A stretch of 64,000 nt of DNA from JAVVHH01 sp965199585 (GTDB taxonomy: Bacteria; Pseudomonadota; Alphaproteobacteria; Acetobacterales; Acetobacteraceae), in assembly GCA_965199585.1 (NCBI GenBank), contig CBDASI010000002.1, positions 2,418,001 through 2,482,000 of the forward strand, read 5' to 3'. A program made the translations under genes and the position numbers. Each line of letters opens with the position of its first letter. The first letter of the stretch is position 1. Positions 34,082 through 43,241 of the stretch are shown here, piece after piece. The notes under the pieces were generated by a model, which searched no databases, had not been told where the DNA came from, and worked only from the letters and a program-made list of their open reading frames with translations.

Positions 34082-35950
34082 TCAGCGGCCGGTCGGCGTC
34101 GGACCGGTCAGCCGCAGAATCGACGGATCGGCCGGGGCGAGAGAGATCGCGCCGGTGATGACAGGGCCGGGCGTGCGCATGTCGTGGATGTCGGCAAGGC
34201 CGGGCATGCCGATCGTCACGCGGTCGGCCGCGGCATAGGGAGCGGCAGCCTGGAGCGAGAGGATGAGCCCGCCATCATGGCGGAACCAGCGGGCCTCGAG
34301 CCCGGCGGCGCGGCTGCCATTCGGGGCGCGGAACTCGGCGCGGGGTGACGCGCCAGCGGCGGTCAGCAGAGCGGCCACCGCGTCCAAGCGCGGCGTATCG
34401 GCGACTCCACCGCGGCGCATGACCGCTTCGGATACCTTGGCGATGTCGGCCAGAGAGCTCGCGTCGCGGCGCCGGCCGTGACCATCAAACAGTCCCGGCT
34501 CGGTGTCGGCGAGAACGGTGCCGCCGGCGGCGGCGAAGGCGCGGATGGCGACGATCTCGGCGTCCGACAGCGAGAGCGCGTCCGGCAGGAACAGCACCCG
34601 GATGCCGTCACGCGCCAGGGCGCCGGCTTCGAGCATCGCCGACGATAGGAGGTGCGGCTGCACGCCGAGGGCCGAGAGGATCTGCAGCGTCTCGCGGCGG
34701 CCGGCGCGCCAGGCATTGTCCTCGTATTCGCGGCCGGAGTCGCGGTCCGACCAGGGCGCGCCATTGCGGCGGTCGAGAAGCCACTGCACGCGGAAACTGG
34801 ATTGCGACACCAGCACCGCCACGGGATCACGGTCGGGCTGGCTGGCCAGGATGGCGGGCGCGACCGTGCGCATCGCGTCGATTAGGAGGGCGAGTTCGGC
34901 GCCGCGCGGGGCCGGGCTGCCGTCGGGGTGGACGACTTGGTCGCCGTCGTCCCAGACGACGGTGCCGCGGCCACCCTGCAGCAGGCTCCGCCAGGCTTCG
35001 GCGCCATCGCCGGGGACAAAGCTGGTGCGCAGGATGATGGTGTCGGGGCTGGCGGCGCGCGCGATGGCGACGTTATTGGCCTCGTCGTAGATCTCCAGCA
35101 CGTCGACCGCCGGGGCAAGCTGGAAGTAGTCGTAGCCGCCCCAGCCCGGTAGTTGCCCGCCCTCGAGCCCGGCGCGGGCGGACGAGTCGGCGCGGTGGAG
35201 CGCGTCGGTCCCGGCGCGAACGGCGCCGGCAAAAGCGCCATCCATGAACTGCTTGAAGTCGCTCCAGGCGGCGTAGTTGCCGTCGGTGCGGGCGAGCGCG
35301 GCGTCGGTCAGCATGGGCTGCACCGCATCCCATGTTGCGTAATCGGTGCCCCACTCCGCGTTGACGGCGCCGAGGCTGGGATATTGCGTGTGCAGCCACT
35401 CGCGAAAGGCGGCTAGCGAGACGGGTGAGATGTCGGCATCCCAGGCAGCGGAGAGGTCGCCGATTCCGGCTTCGTCGGCCAGGTTGTAATAAAGAGGGCG
35501 ATAGCGGGACTGCGCGGCCACCAGGCCGGCGAGGCGGTCGGCGATGCGGGTCTGCCAAACCGGGTCCGAGAGGCTGGGCTCGCGCAAGAAGACGCTGGTA
35601 TCGGCCGGGTCCCGTCGGCGCTGCGCCTTGGCGGCGTCGAACAGCCAGGTCACGGATTTACCGGGCGTGTAGCGGTGATACGGGGCGTAGAAGTCGGTGG
35701 CGACGTTCTCGAGGAACCACGGCAGGCCGGAAGCGACGTGGATGGCGAGTTCGGCCGGGTCGACGGTGCCGCCGGTGGCGCGCAGCTTGGTGCCGGTGAA
35801 GCCGAGCCGCGCCAGGCCCGCGAGCTGGGCGGGCGTGCGCTCCTGCCACATGATGAGCTCGTAGGTGTCGAACGGGGCCGCCGACGCGGCTACCGGCAGG
35901 GCGCTGCCCAGGAGCATGGCCGAGATCGCGACGGGGATGAGCGGACGCAT
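34082..35950 (-). CDS. Secreted GH42-like glycoside hydrolase
   Basis: The 622-aa protein has a signal peptide (cleavage likely after ASAA, residue 25). The TIM barrel resembles family 42 beta-galactosidases: LYYNLADEAG with a candidate acid/base Glu160, and FREWLHTQYPSLGAVNAEWGT. A trimerisation-like flavodoxin domain (about 370-530: VAVLVSQSSFRVQWLL, GIRVLFLPDAL, AAAGGTVLAD) and a short C-terminal beta domain follow. The canonical NE before the acid/base reads ADE, so activity and substrate are uncertain. It begins one base after the stop of the upstream ABC permease, making it the fifth gene of the osmoprotectant-type operon. Confidence 0.75.
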   Translation of the reverse strand: MRPLIPVAISAMLLGSALPVAASAAPFDTYELIMWQERTPAQLAGLARLGFTGTKLRATGGTVDPAELAIHVASGLPWFLENVATDFYAPYHRYTPGKSVTWLFDAAKAQRRRDPADTSVFLREPSLSDPVWQTRIADRLAGLVAAQSRYRPLYYNLADEAGIGDLSAAWDADISPVSLAAFREWLHTQYPSLGAVNAEWGTDYATWDAVQPMLTDAALARTDGNYAAWSDFKQFMDGAFAGAVRAGTDALHRADSSARAGLEGGQLPGWGGYDYFQLAPAVDVLEIYDEANNVAIARAASPDTIILRTSFVPGDGAEAWRSLLQGGRGTVVWDDGDQVVHPDGSPAPRGAELALLIDAMRTVAPAILASQPDRDPVAVLVSQSSFRVQWLLDRRNGAPWSDRDSGREYEDNAWRAGRRETLQILSALGVQPHLLSSAMLEAGALARDGIRVLFLPDALSLSDAEIVAIRAFAAAGGTVLADTEPGLFDGHGRRRDASSLADIAKVSEAVMRRGGVADTPRLDAVAALLTAAGASPRAEFRAPNGSRAAGLEARWFRHDGGLILSLQAAAPYAAADRVTIGMPGLADIHDMRTPGPVITGAISLAPADPSILRLTGPTPTGR

Positions 35951-35951
35951 G

Positions 35952-36677
35952 TCAGATGATCCGTCGCCAGCGGGTGAGGCCGTCCGTCATCGCATTGAAG
36001 CCTTGGTCTAGGGTGACCGCCAGGAGGGCGACCAGCATGGCGCCCTGCAGAACGTAGGCGGTGTTGGAGCCGTTGAGGCCGACGATGATCGGCAGGCCCA
36101 GGGTGCGGGCGCCGACGGTGGACGCGATGGCGGCGGTGCCGATGCCGATGACGACGCTGATGCGAATGCCGGTCAGGATGACCGGTGCCGCCAGCGGCAG
36201 CTCGATCCGCAGCAGGATCTGCAACGGCGTCATGCCCATGCCGGCTGCAGCGATGCGGGCGTCGGCCGGCGCGTTCTCGAGCCCGGCGATCGTGTTCTGC
36301 ACCACCGGCAGCAGCCCGTAGAGCGCCAGCGCGACGATGGCTGGCTCGGCGCCGAAGCCCATCGCCGGCACCGCCAAGGCCAGCACGGCGACGGGCGGGA
36401 AGGCTTGGCCGGTGGCGGCCACGGTTTCCAGCAGGCCGCGGAACTCGCGGCCGGCGGGGCGGGTGACGGCGATGCCGGCCGCGATGCCGAGGATAATAGC
36501 GACGCTGCTCGCGGCGGCGACGATTTCGACATGGCCGAGCAGCAGCGCCGGAAAGCCGTCCTGCCGATAGACCGGATTGTCCAGGCCGGGGAACAGGGCG
36601 GCGAAGAGCGGCGCGGTGTGGCCGAGGCCGAAGGTGGCGATCAGCAGGAGCGCGAGCAGGACGACGAACGCGATCAC
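35952..36677 (-). CDS. yehW: Osmoprotectant ABC transporter permease (YehW-like)
   Basis: The 241-aa inner-membrane protein has about six hydrophobic helices and the BPD-transporter signature region AAAGMGMTPLQILLRIELPLAAPVI (EAA loop, shown here in part as GMGMTPLQILLRIELPLA). Length matches E. coli YehW (about 243 aa). The start is GTG, overlapping the ATPase stop (GTGA). It would form the channel with the second permease encoded upstream. Substrates of such systems are glycine betaine or related quaternary amines. Confidence 0.9.
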   Translation of the reverse strand: MIAFVVLLALLLIATFGLGHTAPLFAALFPGLDNPVYRQDGFPALLLGHVEIVAAASSVAIILGIAAGIAVTRPAGREFRGLLETVAATGQAFPPVAVLALAVPAMGFGAEPAIVALALYGLLPVVQNTIAGLENAPADARIAAAGMGMTPLQILLRIELPLAAPVILTGIRISVVIGIGTAAIASTVGARTLGLPIIVGLNGSNTAYVLQGAMLVALLAVTLDQGFNAMTDGLTRWRRII

Positions 36678-37603
36678 CTGGGCGCCACGAGGTCGGCCAG
36701 ATGAAGGGTGCCGAGCGGGGCGCCGGCCGGGTCGTTGACGGGGAGACGATCCTGCGAGCGGGTTACCATTGCGGAGAGCGCGCTGCTCAACGGAAGGTCC
36801 GCGCTGACGGGTTCGCCGGGGGCGGTCTCGCCCGGGCGCAGACGGTCGGCGACACGTTGTACGGCGAGCAGTTTGAGGCCGCGATCGGTGGTGCCGATGA
36901 AGCGGGCGACCTGCTCGGTGGCCGGCCGGGTCAGCAGCTCGAGCGGGGTGCCGAGTTGGACCAAGCGGCCGCGGTCGATCACCGCGATGCGGGTGGCCAG
37001 GCCGAGCGCCTCGTCCATGTCGTGGGTGACGAAGACGATGGTGCAGCCGGTCTCGGCATGGATGCGGCGGATCTCGGCTTGCAGCTCGGCGCGGGTGACC
37101 GGGTCGAGAGCGCCGAACGGCTCGTCCATGAGCAGGATCGAGGGGCCGGCGGCCAGCGCGCGGGCGACGCCTACGCGCTGCTGCTGGCCGCCCGAGAGCA
37201 TGTGCGGGTATGCGTCGCGAAGGCGGGCGGCGTCGAGGCGCAGGAGGTCGAGCAACTCGTCGACGCGGGCGGCGATGCGGGCGCGATCCCAGCCGAGCAG
37301 GCGGGGGACGGTGGCGATGTTGCGCGCCACGGTCCAGTGCGGGAACAGGCCGCCGCCCTGGATGACGTAGCCCATCCGGCGGCGGAGCTGCTCGGGGGGA
37401 ACGCTGGCGATGTCCTCGCCGTCGACGCAGACGGTGCCGGAGGTAGGGTCCTGCAGGCGGTTGATGAGCTGCAGCAGGGTGGATTTGCCGGAGCCGGAGG
37501 TGCCGATGAGGACGAGGATCTCGCCGTCGGCCACGGTCAGCGTGACGTCCTCGAGGGCAGAGAAGCCCTCGTAGCGGCGGGAGACGTGATCCAGCGCGAT
37601 CAT
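36674..37603 (-). CDS. yehX: Osmoprotectant ABC transporter ATP-binding protein (YehX-like)
   Basis: The 309-aa ATPase powers the importer. Walker A is GTSGSGKST, the Q-loop lies in GYVIQGGGLFPHWTV, the signature is LSGGQQQRVGVARAL and Walker B is ILLMDEPFGALD, followed by FVTHDMDEALGLA. A C-terminal extension of about 60 residues after the ATPase core may be a regulatory domain. The ATG at 37603 overlaps the upstream permease stop (ATGA); longer in-frame starts lie within that permease and are rejected. Length matches E. coli YehX (about 308 aa). Confidence 0.93.
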   Translation of the reverse strand: MIALDHVSRRYEGFSALEDVTLTVADGEILVLIGTSGSGKSTLLQLINRLQDPTSGTVCVDGEDIASVPPEQLRRRMGYVIQGGGLFPHWTVARNIATVPRLLGWDRARIAARVDELLDLLRLDAARLRDAYPHMLSGGQQQRVGVARALAAGPSILLMDEPFGALDPVTRAELQAEIRRIHAETGCTIVFVTHDMDEALGLATRIAVIDRGRLVQLGTPLELLTRPATEQVARFIGTTDRGLKLLAVQRVADRLRPGETAPGEPVSADLPLSSALSAMVTRSQDRLPVNDPAGAPLGTLHLADLVAPR

Positions 37604-38736
37604 GCGGCGGCGCCGAGGGCGGTGCGGGACCAGGCGGTCAGCAGGCGGAAGACGAGGTCTGCCGCGACGGCGAGGGCGATGACGGGCAGGGCGCCGAGGA
37701 TCACCAGGTCGAGCGCATTGGCGAACAGGCCCTGGAAGATGATCGCGCCCAAGCCGCCAGCGCCGATCAGCGCCGATACGGCGGCCAGGCCGACGGCCTG
37801 CACGGCGGTGACGCGCAGGCCGGACAGGAGGACCGGCAGCGCAAGCGTGGCGTCGACCTGCAGGAAGGTCTGGGCCGGGCTCATGCCCATGGCGCGGGCG
37901 GCGGTATGGACGGCGCGGGGCACGCCGTCGAGGCCCTCGACCGTGTTGCGCACGATCGGCAGCAGCGAATACAGCACCAGCGCCAGGATCGCAGGGACGG
38001 CGCCGATGCCGGAGACGCCCGGAACGATAGTGCCGAGCCAGGCAAGCGGGCCGATCAGCAATCCGAACAGGGCGATGGACGGGATGGTCTGGATCAGGTT
38101 CAGCGCCGGAAACGCGACCCGGCGCACCCCCGCCCATCGCTGCGCCACGACGCCGAGCGGAACGCCGATCAGCAAGGCCGGGCCGAGCGCGCCGAGCACG
38201 AGCGCCACATGCTGGGCCAGGGCGGCGCGGAACGCGTCATGCTGCGTGGCGTATTCGCGCAGCAGCGAGAGCGGGGCCAGCGTGCCGAGCGCGAGCAGCA
38301 GCGCAAGCGGGGCGAACACGGGCAGCAGAGCGGCCAGCCCGTAGCGAAGCCGCCGCGCCGTATCGGACGCGAGCAGCAGCAGCGTGGCGGCGAACAGCCA
38401 GGCGCCGGACCCCAACGAGGTCCGTGCCGCCGGCGAGGCTGAAATGGCCAAGTGAGCGGCCGCGTCGGCCCCGATCGCGGCCGCGGCGGCCAGTGCGAGG
38501 CCGGCGCCGAGCAGGCTCGCCCACCGCGCGGGCGTGGTCGGCCGGATCAGCGGCAGCGTCAGCAGCGCGAGCCCGAGCACGAGGCCGAGGGTCCAGAGTG
38601 GGTTGGAGAGGCCGAATGCGACGTAGGTGTCCACGGACTGGCCGGACAGCAGGCGGTTGCGCGCGTGCCGCAGGAACGGCAGCAGGCCCAGCGCGGCCGC
38701 GGCCAACGCCAGCAGGGGAAGCTGGACCCGGCGCAC
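37600..38736 (-). CDS. yehY: Osmoprotectant ABC transporter permease (YehY-like, large)
   Basis: The 378-aa membrane protein has about four N-terminal helices that do not belong to the permease core, then a core with IPSIALFGLLIGPLAWLG and the EAA loop ARAMGMSPAQTFLQVDATLALP. E. coli YehY (about 385 aa) has the same extended N-terminal membrane region. The start is GTG directly before the stop of the substrate-binding gene, and its stop overlaps the ATPase start. The gene pair order SBP-permease-ATPase-permease equals E. coli yehZYXW. Confidence 0.9.
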   Translation of the reverse strand: MRRVQLPLLALAAAALGLLPFLRHARNRLLSGQSVDTYVAFGLSNPLWTLGLVLGLALLTLPLIRPTTPARWASLLGAGLALAAAAAIGADAAAHLAISASPAARTSLGSGAWLFAATLLLLASDTARRLRYGLAALLPVFAPLALLLALGTLAPLSLLREYATQHDAFRAALAQHVALVLGALGPALLIGVPLGVVAQRWAGVRRVAFPALNLIQTIPSIALFGLLIGPLAWLGTIVPGVSGIGAVPAILALVLYSLLPIVRNTVEGLDGVPRAVHTAARAMGMSPAQTFLQVDATLALPVLLSGLRVTAVQAVGLAAVSALIGAGGLGAIIFQGLFANALDLVILGALPVIALAVAADLVFRLLTAWSRTALGAAA

Positions 38737-39654
38737 TTACTTCAGCAGCCCCTTTTTCTTCAGCCATGCGGTGGCGACCGCGCCGACATCCTGCCCGTCG
38801 ACCGCGATCTTGCCGTTCAGCGTGCGCAGCGTCGGGCCGTCCAGCGCGGCGAAGGCGGGCGCCAGCAGGCCGGGGATGGCGGGGTTGGCGTCGAGCGCGG
38901 CCTGGCGGATGACCGGGCTGGGCTCGTAGACCATCTGGGCATGTTTGCTGTCCTCCATCAGGCGCAGCTCGAGTGCGGCGATGGCGCCATCGGTGCCGTA
39001 GGCCATCGCGGCATTGACGCCGGAGGTGCCCTCGGCCGCGGCGCGCTCGGTCGCCGCGGTGTCGCCGCCGGCTAGGACCACAAGCTGGTTGGACGAGAGC
39101 TTGAAGCCGTAGGAGGCTTGGAAGGCGGGCAGTGCGGCCGGGCTCTCGACGAACTCGGCGGAGGCGGCGAGCTTTACCCCGCCCGCATTGGCCCAGCGGG
39201 CGAAATCTTCCATCGTCGCCAGCTTCTCCTTGGCGGCGACGCTGCCGTTGACCACCAGCCCCCAGGTGTTGTTGGCGGGCGCCGGCTGGAGCCAGGCGAG
39301 GTGGTTCGCCTCGGCGTCGAGCCTGCGGACCAGGTCGTAGCCGGTCTTGGCGTCCTTCCAGGCCGGGTTGCTCTCTTGGTTGAAGAAGAAGGCGCCGTTG
39401 CCGGTGTATTCCGGATACAGGTCGACGTCGCCGGACAGGATCGCGGCGCGCAGGATCTTGGTCGGGCCCAGGCGCAAGCGGCTCTCCGTCGCGACGCCGC
39501 CGGCGTTGAGCACCTGCAGCACGATGGTGCCGAGCAGGGCGGCTTCGGTGTCGAGCTTGGAGCCGATCTTGACCGGTGCTGCCGCATGCGCGCGCGGTGC
39601 CAGCGCGGCGGCGGTGGCGGCACCGAGGACGGTGCGGCGCGTAATAGAGGCCAT
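38737..39654 (-). CDS. yehZ: Osmoprotectant ABC transporter substrate-binding protein (YehZ/OsmF-like)
   Basis: The 305-aa periplasmic binding protein has a signal with twin arginines (ITRRTVLGAATAAALAPRAHA), then KIGSKLDTEAALLGTI, GDVDLYPEYTGNG and AYGTDGAIAALELRLMEDSK, all typical of the OsmF/OpuAC-like glycine betaine-binding family. The ATG at 39654 is selected; the upstream open frame is basic shadow sequence. It is first in the operon and divergent from an SDR gene, with a 68-bp promoter region between them. Confidence 0.92.
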   Translation of the reverse strand: MASITRRTVLGAATAAALAPRAHAAAPVKIGSKLDTEAALLGTIVLQVLNAGGVATESRLRLGPTKILRAAILSGDVDLYPEYTGNGAFFFNQESNPAWKDAKTGYDLVRRLDAEANHLAWLQPAPANNTWGLVVNGSVAAKEKLATMEDFARWANAGGVKLAASAEFVESPAALPAFQASYGFKLSSNQLVVLAGGDTAATERAAAEGTSGVNAAMAYGTDGAIAALELRLMEDSKHAQMVYEPSPVIRQAALDANPAIPGLLAPAFAALDGPTLRTLNGKIAVDGQDVGAVATAWLKKKGLLK

Positions 39655-39722
39655 GGCGCGTCTCCTGGGACGTTCGTCCGGACAGAACAGCAGGCAGGCG
39701 CGGTTACGCCAAGAGAGGAGAG

Positions 39723-40424
39723 ATGATGCCGGACGGGAAAGTTGCGATCGTGAGTGGCGCGGCACACGGTATCGGGCAAGCAATCGCGCGTCGGCTGGCC
39801 GATGACGGGTGGCGCGTCGTCGGCGTGGACCGCGACCCGGTCGAGGCCGCCGGTATCCGTGGGGTGGTGGCCGATGTCGGCGACGAGGCGGCAATCGGCG
39901 CGGTGATCGCGGGCGTCGCGGCGCAGGAAGGGCGGCTGGACGCGATCGTCAGCAATGCCGGGTTCATGGTGCGTAAACCGATCGCCGAGCTCACGCTGGC
40001 GGAGTGGTCGAGCGTGCTGACGACCAACCTGACGGCGCTGTTCCTGCTCGCGCGTGCCGGTGAGGCGATGCTGCGGGCGGCCAAGGGCGGCATCGTCGCG
40101 ATCGCCTCCACGCGGGCGCATCAGAGCGAGGCGAATACCGAGAGCTATTCGGCCAGCAAGGGCGGGCTGGTGGCGCTGACTCACGCGCTGGCGATCAGCC
40201 TCGGGCCGGATGTACGGGTGAACTGCATCAGCCCCGGCTGGATCGACGTCGCGGGAGAGGCGTTGAGCGAGGCTGATGCGGCGCAGCACCCGGTCGGCCG
40301 GGTCGGGCGGCCGGAGGATGTGGTGGCGATGGTCGCGTTCCTGCTCAGTGCGGAAAGTGGCTTCGTGACCGGAGCCGAGTTCGTGGTCGACGGCGGGATG
40401 ACGCGGAAGATGATCTACGTCTAA
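39723..40424 (+). CDS. Short-chain dehydrogenase/reductase
   Basis: The 233-aa classical SDR has the cofactor motif SGAAHGIGQAIA, NAG in VSNAGFMV, catalytic Ser/Tyr/Lys in IASTRAHQ and YSASKGG, and the C-terminal FVVDGGMT loop. An acidic residue after strand 2 (GVDRDPVE) suggests NAD(H) preference. A purine-rich AGAGGAGAG precedes the ATG. Substrate unknown. It diverges from the osmoprotectant operon, and its TAA stop overlaps the stop of the convergent MpaB-like gene by two bases. Confidence 0.92.
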   Translation: MMPDGKVAIVSGAAHGIGQAIARRLADDGWRVVGVDRDPVEAAGIRGVVADVGDEAAIGAVIAGVAAQEGRLDAIVSNAGFMVRKPIAELTLAEWSSVLTTNLTALFLLARAGEAMLRAAKGGIVAIASTRAHQSEANTESYSASKGGLVALTHALAISLGPDVRVNCISPGWIDVAGEALSEADAAQHPVGRVGRPEDVVAMVAFLLSAESGFVTGAEFVVDGGMTRKMIYV

Positions 40425-41296
40425 GCGAACGCCCAGCGAAGCGTCCGGGCCACGCCCATGGTGCTGGCCCGCAGCAGGGGGCGGAACGGCGGGGCCGGGA
40501 GACCGTGCATGCGGCGGGCCCAGTCGGGTAGAAGGTCGAGGCCGGACTGCATGGTGAGCTGCTGCAGCGGCTCGGCCATCGGGTTGTCGGCTCGCTTGTT
40601 GAGCAGGATACGGGCGATCTCGCGGGTGCGGTCGTCGACCAGCAGGGCCGGCCGCATGTCGTTGATCAGGCGGCGGGCTTCGGCCTTGGTGGTGGGCACC
40701 GGGTCAGCGCCGAGGGCGCGGCCGACGCGGGCGATCTCGGCGAAGTAGCGGTTCTGGTCGGCTAGTGTCATGCGCGGCTCGGCGTAGCGGACCCAGCCTT
40801 CGAGGAAGCTGGTCGCCTCGGTGACGTGGACCCAGGCCAGCAGCTCGGGGTCGTTGGCTTGGTAGGGCAGCCCGGTCGGCAGCGTGCCGCCGACGAAGCC
40901 GTGGATCTTGCGCACGCGGGCGATGGCGGTCTCGGTCTGCTCGGCGCTGCTGTAGGTGGTCAGCGCGATGAAGCGGGCGGTGCGGCGCAAACGGCCGTTC
41001 AGGTCGTCGCGGAATTGCGAATGGTCCCACACGCCGGCGAGCACGGCCGGATGCAACATCTGCAGCATCAGCGCGGCGATGCCGCCCACCATCATGCCGG
41101 TGATGTCGCCGTGCACGCGCCAGATGACGGAGTCCGGGCTGAACCAACCGTCGCCGCGGCGCATGACCGGGCTCTCGCCGCGGCTGCGGTCGTTGAAAAT
41201 GGCCGAGACCTCGGCGGCGATGGCCTGTTTGACGGGCGCCATGACGCGGGAGAGCCCGAACGGCGAGTTCGGCAAAGTGGGCGTTGGATAGGCCAT
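40421..41296 (-). CDS. MpaB/latex-clearing-type oxygenase (DUF2236)
   Basis: The 291-aa protein matches the DUF2236/MpaB' family of haem-dependent oxygenases related to rubber oxygenase Lcp. Indicators are WRVHGDITGMMVGGIAALMLQMLHPAVLAGV, recognisable in parts as VHGDITGMM and MLQMLHPAVLAGVWDHS, then VRKIHGFVGGTLP, LLAWVHVTEATSFLEG and LLPDWARRMHGLPAP. Conserved His residues in LHPA, KIHG and WVHV are candidate haem ligands. Activity unknown. The ATG at 41296 gives MAYPTPTLPN; longer in-frame extensions look like shadow sequence from the divergent gene. Confidence 0.85.
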   Translation of the reverse strand: MAYPTPTLPNSPFGLSRVMAPVKQAIAAEVSAIFNDRSRGESPVMRRGDGWFSPDSVIWRVHGDITGMMVGGIAALMLQMLHPAVLAGVWDHSQFRDDLNGRLRRTARFIALTTYSSAEQTETAIARVRKIHGFVGGTLPTGLPYQANDPELLAWVHVTEATSFLEGWVRYAEPRMTLADQNRYFAEIARVGRALGADPVPTTKAEARRLINDMRPALLVDDRTREIARILLNKRADNPMAEPLQQLTMQSGLDLLPDWARRMHGLPAPPFRPLLRASTMGVARTLRWAFA

Positions 41297-41432
41297 CCGA
41301 GGTGATCGTCCGTGGTGTGACGCAGATATGGGGCGCAAGCGACAGAAGGGCAGAGGTAGGCCGGCTATGCGTTCAATGCGGATCGGCGTTGATTCCTCGG
41401 CATGGACTGGCCATTGTGATACGAGTGGTTCG

Positions 41433-43238
41433 ATGGAGAGTGTCTTGAGCCTTGACCTACGGGCGCTCATCGATGACGTGAAACACGGGTCGATCTCGCG
41501 CCGCTCGTTCGTGCAACGAGTCGTCTTGGCTGGGCTGACCGCGCCGATGGCGACGCAATTGCTGACGCTCGGTGGCGTCGCCCACGCACAGGGCGTGGCG
41601 GGCAACGGCTACACGCCGACCAAGCGCGGCGGCGGCGGGCTGCTCAAGACGCTGTGGTGGCAGGGCCCGACGCTGCTCAACCCGCATTTTGCGATCGGCA
41701 CCAAGGACCAGGACGCCTCGCGGTTGTTCTACCAGCCACTGGCGAGCTGGAACGAGAAAGGCGAGTTGGTCGCGACGCTGGCGGCGGAGTTGCCGACGCT
41801 GGAGAATGGCGGCCTGGCGAAAGACGGCCGGTCGGTGGTTTGGAAGCTGCGCCAGGACGTGACTTGGCACGACGGCGTGAAGTTCACCGCCGACGATTGC
41901 GTGTTCAACTGGCAGTATGGCCGCGACCCGGCGACTGCGGCCGTGACGATCGCCAAATACAAGGACGTGACGGTCGAGAAGATAGACGAACACAGCATAC
42001 GGGTCAGCTTCCCCGACAGCCGCCCGTTCTGGGCGGATGCCTTCGTCGGCAATTATGGGATGCAGATTCCAAAGCACCTGTTCGAGGCCTATACCGGCGC
42101 CAAGTCCCGCGACGCACCCACCAACCTGGCCCCGGTCGGCACCGGACCCTACAAGTTCAGGGAATTCCGCCCGGGCGACATCGTCTCCGGCGTGATCAAC
42201 GAGAATTACTACGAGCCGAACAAGCCGTATTTCGACTCGATCGAGATCAAGGGCGGCGGCGATGCGGTCTCGGCTGCCCGCGCCGTGTTGCAGACCGGCG
42301 AATTCGATTACGCGTGGACGCTTCAGGTCGAGGACGAGGTGCTGATGCGCCTCGAGAAAAGCGGCAAGGGCCGGGTCGTCATCATGGAGAGCACCGGCAT
42401 CGAGCACGTGCTGTGCAACTTCACCGACCCGAACGTCGAGGTGGACGGCGAGAAGTCGAGCCTGAAGACCAAGCACCCGACGCTGACCGACCCGGCCGTC
42501 CGCGAGGCGCTGAACTACTTGCTCGACCGCGACTCGATCCAGAAATACATTTACGGCCGCGGCGGCATCGCTACCGCGTCGGTGTTCAACGTGCCGGACC
42601 GTTATCGCTCGCCGAACATGAAATATGAGTTCAGCGTCCCGAAGGCGATCGAGGCGTTGGACAAGGCCGGCTGGAAGCCCGGCTCGGACGGCATCCGCGC
42701 CAAGGACGGCAAGAAGCTGAAATTCGTGTTCCAGACGTCGATCAACCAGCCGCGGCAGAAGGCGCAGCAGATCTTCAAGCAGGCCTGCCAAAAGGCGGGC
42801 ATCGAGCTCGAGCTGAAATCGGTTACCGCCTCGGTATTCTTCTCGTCGGACGTCGGCAATCCCGATACCTACTCGAAGTTCTACTGCGACCTCGAGATGT
42901 ACAACACGACGTCGGATACGCCCGACCCAGCGCTGTTCATGCAGAACTATCTGTCGAGCACGGCGGCGCAGAAAGAGAACAAGTGGCAGGGCCGCAACAT
43001 CACGCGCTGGCAGAGCAAGGAATACGACGACCTCTGGGCCACGCAGCAATACGAGCTCGACCCGATCAAGCGGGCACAGATCCTGATCGCCTGTAACGAC
43101 ATGGTGTGCAGTAACCATGTCGTGCTGCCGCTGGTGGCGCGGCCGATCGTACGCGGCCTGATCAATGGGCTGCATGCGTTCCCAAGCGGGTTTGACAGCG
43201 ATTTCTGGGCATTGGCCGATTGGTGGAAAGACGCCTGA
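41433..43238 (+). CDS. Family 5 (peptide/nickel-type) ABC transporter substrate-binding protein
   Basis: The 601-aa exported protein binds the solute for the importer encoded downstream. A twin-arginine signal (SISRRSFVQRVV, then LAGLTAPMATQLL, cleavage near AHAQG) follows about 20 residues. The SBP_bac_5 core has LRQDVTWHDGVKFTADDC, VGTGPYKFREFRPGD and REALNYLLDRDSIQKYIYG. ATG at 41433 is chosen; TTG at 41445 has a closer GGAGAG and is possible. Substrate could be a peptide, opine or glycoside; gene content does not decide. Three bases separate its stop from the permease start. Confidence 0.92.
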   Translation: MESVLSLDLRALIDDVKHGSISRRSFVQRVVLAGLTAPMATQLLTLGGVAHAQGVAGNGYTPTKRGGGGLLKTLWWQGPTLLNPHFAIGTKDQDASRLFYQPLASWNEKGELVATLAAELPTLENGGLAKDGRSVVWKLRQDVTWHDGVKFTADDCVFNWQYGRDPATAAVTIAKYKDVTVEKIDEHSIRVSFPDSRPFWADAFVGNYGMQIPKHLFEAYTGAKSRDAPTNLAPVGTGPYKFREFRPGDIVSGVINENYYEPNKPYFDSIEIKGGGDAVSAARAVLQTGEFDYAWTLQVEDEVLMRLEKSGKGRVVIMESTGIEHVLCNFTDPNVEVDGEKSSLKTKHPTLTDPAVREALNYLLDRDSIQKYIYGRGGIATASVFNVPDRYRSPNMKYEFSVPKAIEALDKAGWKPGSDGIRAKDGKKLKFVFQTSINQPRQKAQQIFKQACQKAGIELELKSVTASVFFSSDVGNPDTYSKFYCDLEMYNTTSDTPDPALFMQNYLSSTAAQKENKWQGRNITRWQSKEYDDLWATQQYELDPIKRAQILIACNDMVCSNHVVLPLVARPIVRGLINGLHAFPSGFDSDFWALADWWKDA

Positions 43239-43241
43239 GTC

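Noticed and set aside
41457..43175. 572-codon frame antisense to the ABC binding protein
   Set aside because: The binding protein has a signal peptide and family motifs; the antisense frame has none.
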